Positions 1-8,267 of a stretch of 64,000 bases of DNA are shown here, in pieces; position 1 is the stretch's first letter; each line of letters starts with the position of its first letter. Where the stretch lies: contig JBEPTX010000001.1 of assembly GCA_041691795.1 (NCBI GenBank), positions 186,001-250,000 of the forward strand, given 5' to 3'. This stretch comes from JBEPTX01 sp041691795 (GTDB lineage Bacteria; Patescibacteriota; Saccharimonadia; Saccharimonadales; Saccharimonadaceae). A model generated the notes under the pieces. It saw only the letters and a list, made by a program, of their open reading frames with translations. It was not told where the DNA came from and did not search any database. A program made the position numbers and the translations under genes.

Positions 1-266
1 GGCATATAGCGTTTGACCATTTCTGATTCCAAAAACAGCGCGTCGATTTCCGACTCGGTTTCGATCCAATCAGTGTCGTGAATTTCCGCCACCAGCGCAC
101 GAGTTTTCACATCCATATCACGGGTACTTTGAAAATACTGCCGAACGCGATTTTTTAACACCGCAGCTTTGCCAACATAAATAATCTCCCCTACCTCGGA
201 TTTGTGAAAATAAACGCCGGGGGAGCGGGGAAGTGTCTTTAATTTAGCCTCAAGTGCCGTATTCAT
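1..266 (-). CDS. uvrC: Excinuclease ABC subunit C, N-terminal part (partial)
   Basis: The reading frame starts with ATG at 266 and runs off the left edge, giving the first 88 residues. Residues near 15-35 carry the GIY-YIG nuclease signature (PGVYFHKS...IIYVGKA), followed by the conserved NRVRQYF stretch. In UvrC this domain makes the 3' incision during nucleotide excision repair after UvrAB recognises a lesion; uvrA lies at 13882-16695. TATAAT-like boxes sit 4 and 9 nt before the ATG and there is no Shine-Dalgarno, so the mRNA may be leaderless or nearly so. UvrC rather than Cho is inferred from the start context; the rest of the gene is outside the window. Confidence 0.9.
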   Translation of the reverse strand, partial: MNTALEAKLKTLPRSPGVYFHKSEVGEIIYVGKAAVLKNRVRQYFQSTRDMDVKTRALVAEIHDTDWIETESEIDALFLESEMVKRYM

Positions 267-284
267 CAGTATTATATTATAACG

Positions 285-1010
285 CTATGAAGTCGCTACG
301 CCGAATAGCAGACCGATTCCATAGGTGACAACTGCCGCAAAAACAACAATCAAAAACTGTCTGACTGCTCCGTACGCAATATTTTTGCCACTAGAGCGTG
401 CCGTATAGCCACCTACGATAAGCCCACCAACTGACGTCAAAACAACCGCTGCGACAATGGCAAACACACCTGATTTATTAAATAGCCATGGCAAAATAGG
501 AATTAGTGCGCCCGCTACAAATAATGCGAATGATGAACTCGCAGCCCGCCATGGGGAACCAAGTTCATCGGGATTAATACCAATGACTTGGGCAGAGTAT
601 ACTTTCATAAATCCCTTGCCATTTTTGGCAATATCACTCGCCGCTTCATGCGCACTTTCATGACGCATGCCGTATTTTGCAAATGTATGAGCGAGTGTTT
701 TATTGAGCAGATCTGGATCATTTTTGACCGCAATCTTCAAATCATCTAGCACACCTTCAAATAATTCGACCTGTGATCGAACCGATATCCATTCGCCTGC
801 CGCCATCGAAATTGCACCCGCCAGGAGTCCAGCAAATCCAGCCGTTAAAACTGCACGTGGATTACCACCAGCTGCCGCCACACCGACAACAATACATAAT
901 GTACTCACTAGCCCGTCGTTAACACCAAGCACGGCTGCCCTGGCACCGCCGCGTTGGACTTGGGCTGCACGTCGTGCCAAAAGCTGACTTGTTGTGGGTT
1001 CTTCTGCCAT
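285..1010 (-). CDS. VIT1/CCC1 family Fe/Mn transporter
   Basis: This 241-residue membrane protein has the VIT family landmarks: GVNDGLVSTL in the first transmembrane segment (about 29-38), GAISMAAGEWISVRSQ in the second (about 65-80), a polar cytoplasmic metal-binding region at about 80-150, and three hydrophobic segments at the C terminus. The family exports Fe2+ or Mn2+ from the cytoplasm or sequesters it, and probably limits metal toxicity here. TATAAT lies at 1017-1022, exactly 6 nt before the ATG, so transcription likely begins at the start codon. Metal specificity cannot be read from the sequence. Confidence 0.88.
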   Translation of the reverse strand: MAEEPTTSQLLARRAAQVQRGGARAAVLGVNDGLVSTLCIVVGVAAAGGNPRAVLTAGFAGLLAGAISMAAGEWISVRSQVELFEGVLDDLKIAVKNDPDLLNKTLAHTFAKYGMRHESAHEAASDIAKNGKGFMKVYSAQVIGINPDELGSPWRAASSSFALFVAGALIPILPWLFNKSGVFAIVAAVVLTSVGGLIVGGYTARSSGKNIAYGAVRQFLIVVFAAVVTYGIGLLFGVATS

Positions 1011-1040
1011 AGTTCTATTATACTGCTATTTCGGTTTTGC

Positions 1041-1505
1041 TTATTTTTTATTCATTTCAACAATAATATCTTGGGCAGCATCATTCATGCGGCTATGGCT
1101 ATCGACCAAAAACCGCAACTGATCGATAGTACAGTCAGCAACAACTTGTTCAAATGCGTGACTCATTGGCCCGTACAGGGCCGCAACTTTGCGATTCGTC
1201 TCCAGACGCTCGATCGGCCGCAAAAACACGCACCGACGGTCTTCTTGCGACACTGCACGCTCGACAAATCCAGCCTTTTCCAGGCGATCAATAATGCCCG
1301 TAATTGCCCCTGTCGTCAGACCACACATCGTCGCCAATTGCCCTGCCATGATCGGCTGATTACGACTAATCGTGTCCAGACATTCAAATTCAGTCGCGCT
1401 CAATCCAATTTTAGTAGCAACAGCATGAGTGTGGAGAACTGTCAAAGTACCTTGGCGCTGAAACACCTGGCACAACTGATTAATTAATTCTTTTTTCGAT
1501 TTCAT
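1041..1505 (-). CDS. MarR family transcriptional regulator
   Basis: The 154-residue protein has the MarR winged-helix layout: N-terminal dimerisation helices, recognition helix region (LATMCGLTTGAITGIIDRLEKAG, about 58-80) and the wing with the D-R motif (SQEDRRCVF, about 85-93). It is transcribed divergently from the DHA2 drug exporter at 1594, and the 88-bp gap holds an inverted repeat over the likely exporter promoter. By analogy with MarR/EmrR pairs it probably represses both genes until a ligand binds. The target is inferred from position only. Confidence 0.88.
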   Translation of the reverse strand: MKSKKELINQLCQVFQRQGTLTVLHTHAVATKIGLSATEFECLDTISRNQPIMAGQLATMCGLTTGAITGIIDRLEKAGFVERAVSQEDRRCVFLRPIERLETNRKVAALYGPMSHAFEQVVADCTIDQLRFLVDSHSRMNDAAQDIIVEMNKK

Positions 1506-1513
1506 GGTTGACT

Positions 1514-1567
1514 TTGACTTACCTATTGTCTTACAATCTAAGATAATTAGTTATTAAGATATTATCT
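1514..1567 (+). promoter_or_regulatory. Divergent promoter with inverted-repeat operator candidate
   Basis: A -35 box TTGACT (1514-1519) is followed after 19 nt by TAAGAT (1539-1544), pointing at the efflux gene. AGATAAT (1541-1547) and ATTATCT (1561-1567) form a 7-bp inverted repeat overlapping this -10 and the downstream region. This arrangement suits a MarR-type dimer binding between the two divergent genes. The operator assignment is an inference. Confidence 0.5.
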
Positions 1568-1593
1568 AGCAATTATAGAAAGCGAGCATAGTT

Positions 1594-3297
1594 ATGTCAA
1601 GCGAACACCCCGCCCATTCAGCCCAACATCATGCCAGCAAATTCACCAGTCGCCAGCGTACCATTGCCCTCACCATTGTTGCCCTCGCCTTTGTGATGGA
1701 CCTCCTTGACACAACAATCGTTAATATCGCAATTCCATCAATTCAAAGCAATCTTGGTGCCAGTTTTGCGATTATCCAGTGGCTGATTGCGGGCTATTCA
1801 CTCGCCTTTGCCGTCCTATTGATTACCGGCGGACGCATGGGTGATGTATTTGGCTACAAGAAACTATTCATGTGGGGCGTAGCTGGATTTACACTTGCCT
1901 CACTCCTTAGCGGCCTCGCCTGGAACCCAGAAGTCCTGGTGGGTGCTCGAATCGTCCAAGGTATGATGGCGGCGCTGATGGTACCGCAAGTGATGTCATT
2001 GATGCAGATTATGTACAAACCAAATGAACGCGGCAAAGTCATGGGATTATTCGGCGCGCTCGGTGGACTATCGGCCTCACTTGGACCAATTATTGGTGGT
2101 ATTTTGATCAATGCCAACATTGCTGGATCTGATTGGCGACCGATCTTTTTAATCAACGTACCAGTTGGCATCTTTGCTTTCCTGGCTGCATCTCGCTACC
2201 TTCCTAACGGCAAATCACCACACCCGCTCAAGCTTGATCTTGTCGGTACATTCCTTGTCATTCTTGCTCTACTCCTTCTTGTCTTCCCACTTATCCAAGG
2301 ACGTGAGCTTGATTGGCCAGCTTGGTCATTCTGGATGATGGCTGCTGCTGTACCCATCTTTGGAATATTTGCTTGGTGGCAGCTACACAAAGATCGAACC
2401 GACCATTCGCCACTTATCATGCCAGTACTGTTTAAAAAGCGTTCGTTCTCGATGGGTATGCTCAGCAACATCGTCTACCAAGGCGTCATGGCAGGATTCT
2501 TCCTCTCGTTTACACTGATGCTTCAGATCGGACTCGGATTTGATGTTATCAAGGCAGCGCTGACTGGTCTGCCAATTGCCATTGGTATTGGCCTTAGTAT
2601 CGGCGTTGTCAGCCAGAAACTTATGCCAAAACTTGGCCGTTACACGATCTCACTGGGTGCAATCATTATGACATTCGGACTCAGTGGTCTGTACTGGATC
2701 GTTCAAAATGGTGGACTCGATCTGAATCCATGGTTCGTCGCACCCGCACTACTCGTGATTGGGCTCGGTATGGGAACAGTCATGGCACCAATCTTCTCGG
2801 TTGCGCTGACCGATGTCGATTCAAAACATGCTGGTTCTGCATCTGGCGTTCTAAACGCAATTCAGCAACTTGGTGGCGCGATCGGTATTGCCATCATCGG
2901 TGTCTTCTTCTTTGGCCAACTCCAGACTCATGCTGCCGCAAGTTTTGACAGCGTCTCACCTGATATTCGTAGTACACTTACCGCGCAACACGTGCCTGCG
3001 CAAGTTCAAGACGGCATGATCGATGGCATCAAAACCTGCTTTGTTGATCGAACAAAATCCAAAGATGCCAACGTCACACCCGAAAGTTGTAAAAAGCTCG
3101 AACAATCGACCGGCCCTGCAACGCCAGCGAGCAAGCAAATCGCCGATACCATTACAGCTAGTGCCAAAAAAGCCAACGCCAACAACTTCATCGATGGATT
3201 CCGTATCGCCGTCATCTACGAACTGTTCTTGGTCGCTATCACCTTTGGATTAAGCTTCCTGTTGCCTCGCTATATCCGCCCACAAGAAACTGCCTAA
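1594..3297 (+). CDS. DHA2 (EmrB/QacA) family MFS multidrug exporter
   Basis: This 567-residue protein belongs to the 14-helix drug:H+ antiporter class of the major facilitator superfamily. Visible motifs are D1 (LDTTIVNIAIP, about 37-47), motif A (GGRMGDVFGYK, about 80-90) and a motif C-like Gly/Pro-rich stretch (GALGGLSASLGPIIGG). A polar insertion at about 450-525 precedes the last helix, in the usual place of the large loop between helices 13 and 14. It should expel hydrophobic toxic compounds using the proton gradient. The divergent MarR gene is the likely regulator. Substrates are unknown. Confidence 0.9.
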   Translation: MSSEHPAHSAQHHASKFTSRQRTIALTIVALAFVMDLLDTTIVNIAIPSIQSNLGASFAIIQWLIAGYSLAFAVLLITGGRMGDVFGYKKLFMWGVAGFTLASLLSGLAWNPEVLVGARIVQGMMAALMVPQVMSLMQIMYKPNERGKVMGLFGALGGLSASLGPIIGGILINANIAGSDWRPIFLINVPVGIFAFLAASRYLPNGKSPHPLKLDLVGTFLVILALLLLVFPLIQGRELDWPAWSFWMMAAAVPIFGIFAWWQLHKDRTDHSPLIMPVLFKKRSFSMGMLSNIVYQGVMAGFFLSFTLMLQIGLGFDVIKAALTGLPIAIGIGLSIGVVSQKLMPKLGRYTISLGAIIMTFGLSGLYWIVQNGGLDLNPWFVAPALLVIGLGMGTVMAPIFSVALTDVDSKHAGSASGVLNAIQQLGGAIGIAIIGVFFFGQLQTHAAASFDSVSPDIRSTLTAQHVPAQVQDGMIDGIKTCFVDRTKSKDANVTPESCKKLEQSTGPATPASKQIADTITASAKKANANNFIDGFRIAVIYELFLVAITFGLSFLLPRYIRPQETA

Positions 3298-3460
3298 GAA
3301 CCTGTTCCAGATCTCCCATATCGACGAAATTGCCCGATTTTGGAGCAAAAAGAGTTTGAGCCGACAAGAGGTTGCCGTAGCCACCTAGCGAAGGTTCAGA
3401 CTCTTTTTGACCAAATATCGGGTGATTTTTAGTCAGAATGGGGAGATCTGGAACAGGCTC
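3298..3460. mobile_element. MITE-like terminal inverted repeat element, 163 bp
   Basis: The first 20 bases (3298-3317, GAACCTGTTCC...) and the last 20 (3441-3460) are inverted repeats matching at 19 of 20 positions. The similarity continues inward at lower identity to about 3345/3410, so the whole element can fold into one long hairpin. TAA flanks both ends (3295-3297 and 3461-3463) as a possible 3-bp target duplication. No coding frame is present. It lies exactly between two convergent genes: the left TAA is the stop of the MFS gene, and the right end overlaps the stop of the DUF1697 gene. A bidirectional terminator is the alternative reading; both may be true. Confidence 0.6.
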
Positions 3461-4005
3461 TAAGTATTCAATATATTCAATAACTTTATTGTTGTGTTCC
3501 AGTTACGAATTGTCATGGATTTGTAGAGCGGTGATCCCATGGCCTGATTAAGTCGACTTTTGGTGCGTAGAGCACTCAAACGTTGTGAGTAAATCACACC
3601 GCTACCTGGCCAGATTGAATCGACTCCTTCGCGAGGATTGAATATTGGCATCGCCTGGGCTGCATCAATTTCCATCAGAAAAATCGCATCGCTATGGTAT
3701 TTGTCTGGCTGGTCGCCAAAGCCTTTCGGCTTGTTATCAATGATTGACTGGAGCTGCTTATGGCTCAGCACCAAAACTTTGATGAGTTCGCTATCAAGTT
3801 CGAAGTTTTTAACGAGGGCAGTCTCAATCTCGGTCTTAATCTCGGCTGGGGATTTATCTGATTTTAGAATGACGTTTCCGCTGGCGATGTACGTCGAGAC
3901 ATCAGAAAATCCTAGCGCTTCCAAACAGTTCACGAGATCTGCCATTTTGATCATGTTTTTACCGCCAACATTAATGCCACGGAGTAAGGCTATATAGTTT
4001 GTCAT
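3460..4005 (-). CDS. DUF1697 family protein
   Basis: The 181-residue protein shows the DUF1697 pattern: N-terminal YIALLRGINVGGKNMIKMADL (first 20 or so residues), then TYIASGNVIL at about 39-48 and, in the C-terminal half, a run near SRLNQAM...MTIRNWNT. The family is soluble, widespread in bacteria and of unknown biochemical role. The ATG is preceded by a GGCGGA Shine-Dalgarno, unlike its leaderless neighbours. Its last codon overlaps the MITE-like element, so the present stop may have been created by that insertion. Confidence 0.85.
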   Translation of the reverse strand: MTNYIALLRGINVGGKNMIKMADLVNCLEALGFSDVSTYIASGNVILKSDKSPAEIKTEIETALVKNFELDSELIKVLVLSHKQLQSIIDNKPKGFGDQPDKYHSDAIFLMEIDAAQAMPIFNPREGVDSIWPGSGVIYSQRLSALRTKSRLNQAMGSPLYKSMTIRNWNTTIKLLNILNT

Positions 4006-4047
4006 TTCCGCCTTTCGCTTGTGCTTGGGTAGTATTATACTATAAGC

Positions 4048-4959
4048 ATGAGCGAGAGTACTACTGTGACGGCAATTATCGAAACAAAGAACTTAACGAA
4101 AAAATATGGTGACAAAGCAGCGCTGGACCACCTAGATCTCACGGTCAATAAAGGTGAGGTCCTCGGGTATTTAGGACCAAATGGAGCCGGTAAGACAACA
4201 ACGATTCGTTTGCTTTTGGGGCTGATCAAACCGACAAATGGCAGCGCAACTATCATGGGTCAAGATGCCACGATGCAGTCATCGGCGATTCACGCAAAAG
4301 TCGCTTATGTTCCCGGTGAAACAAGTTATTGGCCGTCACTCAGTGGCGCCGAAACTTTAAAGTTTTTGGCAAATATTCATGGCAGCACTGATCTTGCATA
4401 CCAAAAAGAATTGATCAAAAAATTCGACTTTGATCCGAACAAAAAGATTCGAACGTATTCTAAAGGCAACCGACAAAAAATCGCATTAATTGCAGCGCTT
4501 GCAACTCGTGCTGATCTGTTGGTTTTTGACGAACCAACCAGCGGACTCGACCCGGTGATGTCCAAGGTATTTCGTAACGAAGTTTTGGCTGCCAAGAAAA
4601 ACGGCCAGACCATCTTTTTGTCATCACACATTCTAGAAGAAGTCGAGGAACTATGCGACCGAGTCGGCGTGCTGCGCGAAGGAAAGCTAGTTGAACTTGG
4701 GACATTGGATGAACTTCGTCATTTTTCGGCGGTTACCGTCGAGGCGACATTCCACGGCGCACCACCTAATGTTTCGCATATCAAAAACCTGACTCATATC
4801 GAAACACATGATCATTTCCTGCGCTGTAATGTGACTGGCTCGATCGACGAATTACTAGCTGTTGTCAGCAAGGCAAAACCAATCAGCTTTTTGAGTCGCA
4901 AACCATCGCTAGAGGAACTATTTTTGGCGCTTTACGATAAAAAACCCGAGGCAAAATAA
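4048..4959 (+). CDS. ABC-2 type exporter, ATP-binding subunit
   Basis: The 303-residue protein has one nucleotide-binding domain: Walker A GPNGAGKTT (about 44-52), a degenerate signature YSKGNRQK (about 138-145), Walker B LLVFDEPTSGLDP (about 156-168) and the H-loop SSHILEEVEELCDR. The C-terminal 80 residues resemble the accessory domain of the CcmA/DrrA-like drug exporter class. It would power the permease encoded next, whose ATG overlaps its TAA by one base (TAATG). TATACT at 4036-4041 lies 6 nt before the ATG with no Shine-Dalgarno, so the operon mRNA is probably leaderless. Confidence 0.9.
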   Translation: MSESTTVTAIIETKNLTKKYGDKAALDHLDLTVNKGEVLGYLGPNGAGKTTTIRLLLGLIKPTNGSATIMGQDATMQSSAIHAKVAYVPGETSYWPSLSGAETLKFLANIHGSTDLAYQKELIKKFDFDPNKKIRTYSKGNRQKIALIAALATRADLLVFDEPTSGLDPVMSKVFRNEVLAAKKNGQTIFLSSHILEEVEELCDRVGVLREGKLVELGTLDELRHFSAVTVEATFHGAPPNVSHIKNLTHIETHDHFLRCNVTGSIDELLAVVSKAKPISFLSRKPSLEELFLALYDKKPEAK

Positions 4960-6596
4960 TGGCCACTGCAAAAAATCCTCCTCATTTTTTAGTCAACCGG
5001 GCGCTTCGTCATTTTGGCTTTCATCAAACACTACGCGGAGCATTGATCTTGGGTATATTAACCGGAATTATTCTGGGTACACAGGGTGCAGCCTACGCCG
5101 CAGCTTATCCTGACAAACATTCACGCGACACTATTGCAGCCTCACTTCAAGCTGTTCCGGCACTTGGATTTACCGCGGGTGAAACGGCCAATCTTGTTCT
5201 CCCGGCGGGATACGCAATATACAAATCCGTTCCCACAACAACGCTCATCATAGGAATCTGGGGATTAGTCGTTGTCACTCGCTTGCTACGTGGTCAGGAA
5301 GAAGATGGCAAATGGGAAGCGATCATTGCAGGCAAAACAACTTCGCAAAAAGCCAGTTGGCAGATCTTGATAGGATTTGGTTATTCAATCCTCCTCGCCT
5401 ATTTCATTGCCTTTGTTATTGTCGCCGCACTTGGTGCCGACCCGCAAGTCGCGCTCGCTCCGTCAACAAGCGCACTGATGGTTGCTGGCGTGTTTTTGCC
5501 AGCGCTCTTTTTCAGTAGTATCGGCGTTATCACCAGTCAGCTGGCAATTACACGATCACGTGCGACATTTTATGGCCTTGTTCCGTTACTCGTTTTGTTT
5601 GCTATTCGTGGCACTGCCAATAGTGTCAGTGATCTTAACTGGCTCAAGCAATATACACCATTTGGATGGACTGATCTGCTCAATCCAGTTCTCGATCCAA
5701 AGATTATTTGGGCATTGCCGACACTTATTATCGCAACTACTGCTATCACAATCGGTATTTATCTAAGCGGAAAGCGTGATATGGGAGCAGGTCTGATTCG
5801 CCAATCAACTGTCGCAAAATCGCGTTTCTTTCTGTTAAAATCACCAGCCCAATTAGCACTTCGACAAAATCTCAGCACCTACGTTTGGTGGGGGATCGGC
5901 GCACTTTCGATAACTGCCCTACTGACAGCCATCACAAATGTTGCAGTCAATTTAGTCAGCACTTCACCTGCTGTCGAGTCTTTGGTGACTCATGCCGGTG
6001 GTTCACTCAGCGACATCAAACTCATCTTCCTTGGTGCTGGTGGCACCATGACAGCAATGCTTCTACTCGTCATGGCGACAATTGGTCTGACCGCAATCAG
6101 GCATGAGGAAGCAAAGAGCTATCTCGATAATTTGCTCGTTCAACCAATCAAACGCAGCACCTGGCTGACCAATCGTCTGATTATTATCGTCACTGCGTTT
6201 ACCGTCATATCGCTTTTGTGTGCGATAACTATGTGGTCGATTGCAGGTTCACAAGGTATTTCAATTAACTTGTCGACAATCCTACAAAATGCGATCAGCC
6301 TCGTGGGGACGGCCGTACTTGTGCTTGGGATTGGTACGCTCTTTTATGGCTTTTTCCCTCGCCTCGCAAGCATTAGTATGTACGCTGTTATCATTTGGTC
6401 ACTCGTGATTGATGTCCTACAGTCAGTTCTGAAACTCAATGATATTGTTATCAAAAGTTCACTCTTTCATTACATTCAATTTTCACCTGCCAAAGATCCT
6501 GATTGGTCGACATTGGCTTGGTTGGTTGGAATTGGTATTATCCTGGCCGCAATTGGTATTTTCAACTTTACTAAACGAGACATCATAACCGAGTGA
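4959..6596 (+). CDS. ABC-2 type exporter, permease subunit
   Basis: This 545-residue membrane protein has about 12 hydrophobic segments arranged as two similar halves, roughly twice the length of a single ABC-2 permease. It resembles the large polyether/tetronasin-type ABC exporter permeases, which pair with one ATPase subunit. The start overlaps the stop of the ATPase gene by one base, so translation is coupled. The cargo is unknown; antibiotic export or envelope-component export are both possible. It ends with TGA used as a stop. Confidence 0.82.
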   Translation: MATAKNPPHFLVNRALRHFGFHQTLRGALILGILTGIILGTQGAAYAAAYPDKHSRDTIAASLQAVPALGFTAGETANLVLPAGYAIYKSVPTTTLIIGIWGLVVVTRLLRGQEEDGKWEAIIAGKTTSQKASWQILIGFGYSILLAYFIAFVIVAALGADPQVALAPSTSALMVAGVFLPALFFSSIGVITSQLAITRSRATFYGLVPLLVLFAIRGTANSVSDLNWLKQYTPFGWTDLLNPVLDPKIIWALPTLIIATTAITIGIYLSGKRDMGAGLIRQSTVAKSRFFLLKSPAQLALRQNLSTYVWWGIGALSITALLTAITNVAVNLVSTSPAVESLVTHAGGSLSDIKLIFLGAGGTMTAMLLLVMATIGLTAIRHEEAKSYLDNLLVQPIKRSTWLTNRLIIIVTAFTVISLLCAITMWSIAGSQGISINLSTILQNAISLVGTAVLVLGIGTLFYGFFPRLASISMYAVIIWSLVIDVLQSVLKLNDIVIKSSLFHYIQFSPAKDPDWSTLAWLVGIGIILAAIGIFNFTKRDIITE

Positions 6597-6643
6597 TGAT
6601 TCATCAATAACAAGTACGGTGACAGGTACATTATTTCCGTAAG

Positions 6644-7546
6644 TTAGGAAGTCGAACCAATTTTGGCTTTTTGACGACAATTGTCTGTATGGAATAATTT
6701 ATCAGGATCTTGTTTGCAGTGCAGACAAATCAGCACCAAATCATTGCAATTGGCCCACGCACAATTCTCGTAATTAGCCGTTTTGCCACCACAATGCGTA
6801 CACTCGCCAATTGTTTTTGGGTGGTCAGAAAAATCAACAGTCATGCGATCGTCAAACACACGCAGGCTGCCCTCCCATAGTCCATCATCACCATAACTTT
6901 CACCGTATTTTACGATCCCGCCATCGATTTGGTATACTTCCGAAAAGCCACGATTTTTCATCAGGCTACTCAGAATTTCACAGCGAATTCCACCCGTACA
7001 GTAAGTGACGATAGGTTTATCTTTCAGGTCGTCGTATTTTCCGCTCTCAAGTTCTGCAATAAAATCTCGGCTGGTATGAGTATTCGGCACGACAGCATTT
7101 TTAAATTTACCAATTGCGGCCTCGTGAGCATTGCGACCATCAAAAAATACGACATCGTGGCCACGTTTTTCCACCAGTTCATGAACTTGTTTTGGTTTCA
7201 AATGGACGCCACCACCAACCACACCATGTTCATCAACCCTCAACTCATCAGCGGCATCAAACGCGACAATTTCATCGCGAACTTTGACACTTAATCGTGG
7301 GAAGTCTTCGCGGCTACCTTCGCTCCATTTGAACATCGTGCCCTTGAATCCAGTAAATTCTTTTGTGGCTTTTATGTATTTCTTGAGATCATCAATATCA
7401 CCGCCAAGTGTCCCATTTACACCATGTTGTGAGATCAAAATACGCCCACGGAGATTCAGACTATCAGCCAATGTTTTTTGCCATAGCTTGAGCGTCACCG
7501 GATCCTTGATCGGGGTAAATTTGTAATACAGAATAATCTTTTGCAT
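6644..7546 (-). CDS. trhO: tRNA uridine(34) hydroxylase TrhO (UPF0176, rhodanese-like)
   Basis: The 300-residue protein has the TrhO architecture: an N-terminal ferredoxin-like domain (ILISQHGVNGTLGG, about 36-50), a rhodanese domain with catalytic cysteine in YCTGGIRCE (about 182-190) and a C-terminal cysteine-rich region (CTHCGG...CAWANC...CLHC) that probably binds metal. TrhO makes 5-hydroxyuridine at wobble position 34 of tRNAs in a prephenate-independent, oxygen-dependent way. A TATACT box lies 8 nt before the ATG. An AGGA also lies in the spacer, so the leaderless reading is less certain for this gene. Confidence 0.88.
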   Translation of the reverse strand: MQKIILYYKFTPIKDPVTLKLWQKTLADSLNLRGRILISQHGVNGTLGGDIDDLKKYIKATKEFTGFKGTMFKWSEGSREDFPRLSVKVRDEIVAFDAADELRVDEHGVVGGGVHLKPKQVHELVEKRGHDVVFFDGRNAHEAAIGKFKNAVVPNTHTSRDFIAELESGKYDDLKDKPIVTYCTGGIRCEILSSLMKNRGFSEVYQIDGGIVKYGESYGDDGLWEGSLRVFDDRMTVDFSDHPKTIGECTHCGGKTANYENCAWANCNDLVLICLHCKQDPDKLFHTDNCRQKAKIGSTS

Positions 7547-7588
7547 CGTCCTACAGTATAACTTACAGGGGTGATTTGTTCAATATGA

Positions 7589-8110
7589 CTAGCCTTCGTC
7601 GGGCAGCTGCTTCACACTCTTGTGATGCAGTTCGCGCCACTCGCCCCAAACAAGATAAATAATCACAATGTCCAGAATCGTGAACAACCACATGCCGATT
7701 GAGTGGTCGCCAAACAGTACGTAGACTTGATAGATCAAGAACAGTACCAAAATAAATAGCGCGTAGGGATACGCTCTGACAATTTCTTTGAGCAAGCAGT
7801 ACACGAGCACCAATTTCACAACGCCGTGACCGATCAAAAATATAATGAGAAATGTCAGTCCGCTATGAGCAAGTTCATTGTCGAGTCGTGCAACATACTC
7901 GGCAATGAATCGAAACATATGCGCGTGATGTTCACCTGCTTCTCCGGCAACAGCAGACAGCACACTATGTACTAAACTAGGAGATATTAGCAGCGCCAAA
8001 CCAACAACAAGCTCAACCAACCCATCGAAACCCTTGATGGCAACACCAATAAAGTAGGCGCGTTCAAACCATTTGTTAAATTTTGCAGATTTTGTTAACT
8101 TGCGTACCAT
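7589..8110 (-). CDS. DUF2127 membrane protein
   Basis: The 173-residue protein has about four hydrophobic segments (about 18-45, 82-108, 112-135, 138-158) with the polar loop between the first and second containing histidines (GEHHAHMFRF). It fits the DUF2127 family of small integral membrane proteins with no established function. The start is supported by TATAAT at 8118-8123, 7 nt before the ATG, with no Shine-Dalgarno. No neighbour gives a functional clue. Confidence 0.72.
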   Translation of the reverse strand: MVRKLTKSAKFNKWFERAYFIGVAIKGFDGLVELVVGLALLISPSLVHSVLSAVAGEAGEHHAHMFRFIAEYVARLDNELAHSGLTFLIIFLIGHGVVKLVLVYCLLKEIVRAYPYALFILVLFLIYQVYVLFGDHSIGMWLFTILDIVIIYLVWGEWRELHHKSVKQLPDEG

Positions 8111-8167
8111 TAGCTCTATTATACACTTGTCAGATCAATCCTAGTTGTGCATAATATATCATACTAT

Positions 8168-8185
8168 GATTACATTCTTGTAATC
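8168..8185. promoter_or_regulatory. Perfect palindrome upstream of the ABC half-exporter operon
   Basis: GATTACA (8168-8174) and TGTAATC (8179-8185) are a perfect 7-bp inverted repeat with a 4-nt spacer, about 80 bp before the first ABC gene. The form suits a dimeric repressor site. TATACT near 8246-8251, about 16 nt before the start, looks like the -10 box. No regulator gene lies beside it. Confidence 0.35.
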
Positions 8186-8267
8186 CTCTACTCGCAAACG
8201 TTTGGACGGCCAAACCAATGGCGATAAAATCTCATTTCATTTATACTAAAAACAAAGGAATTTTGTT

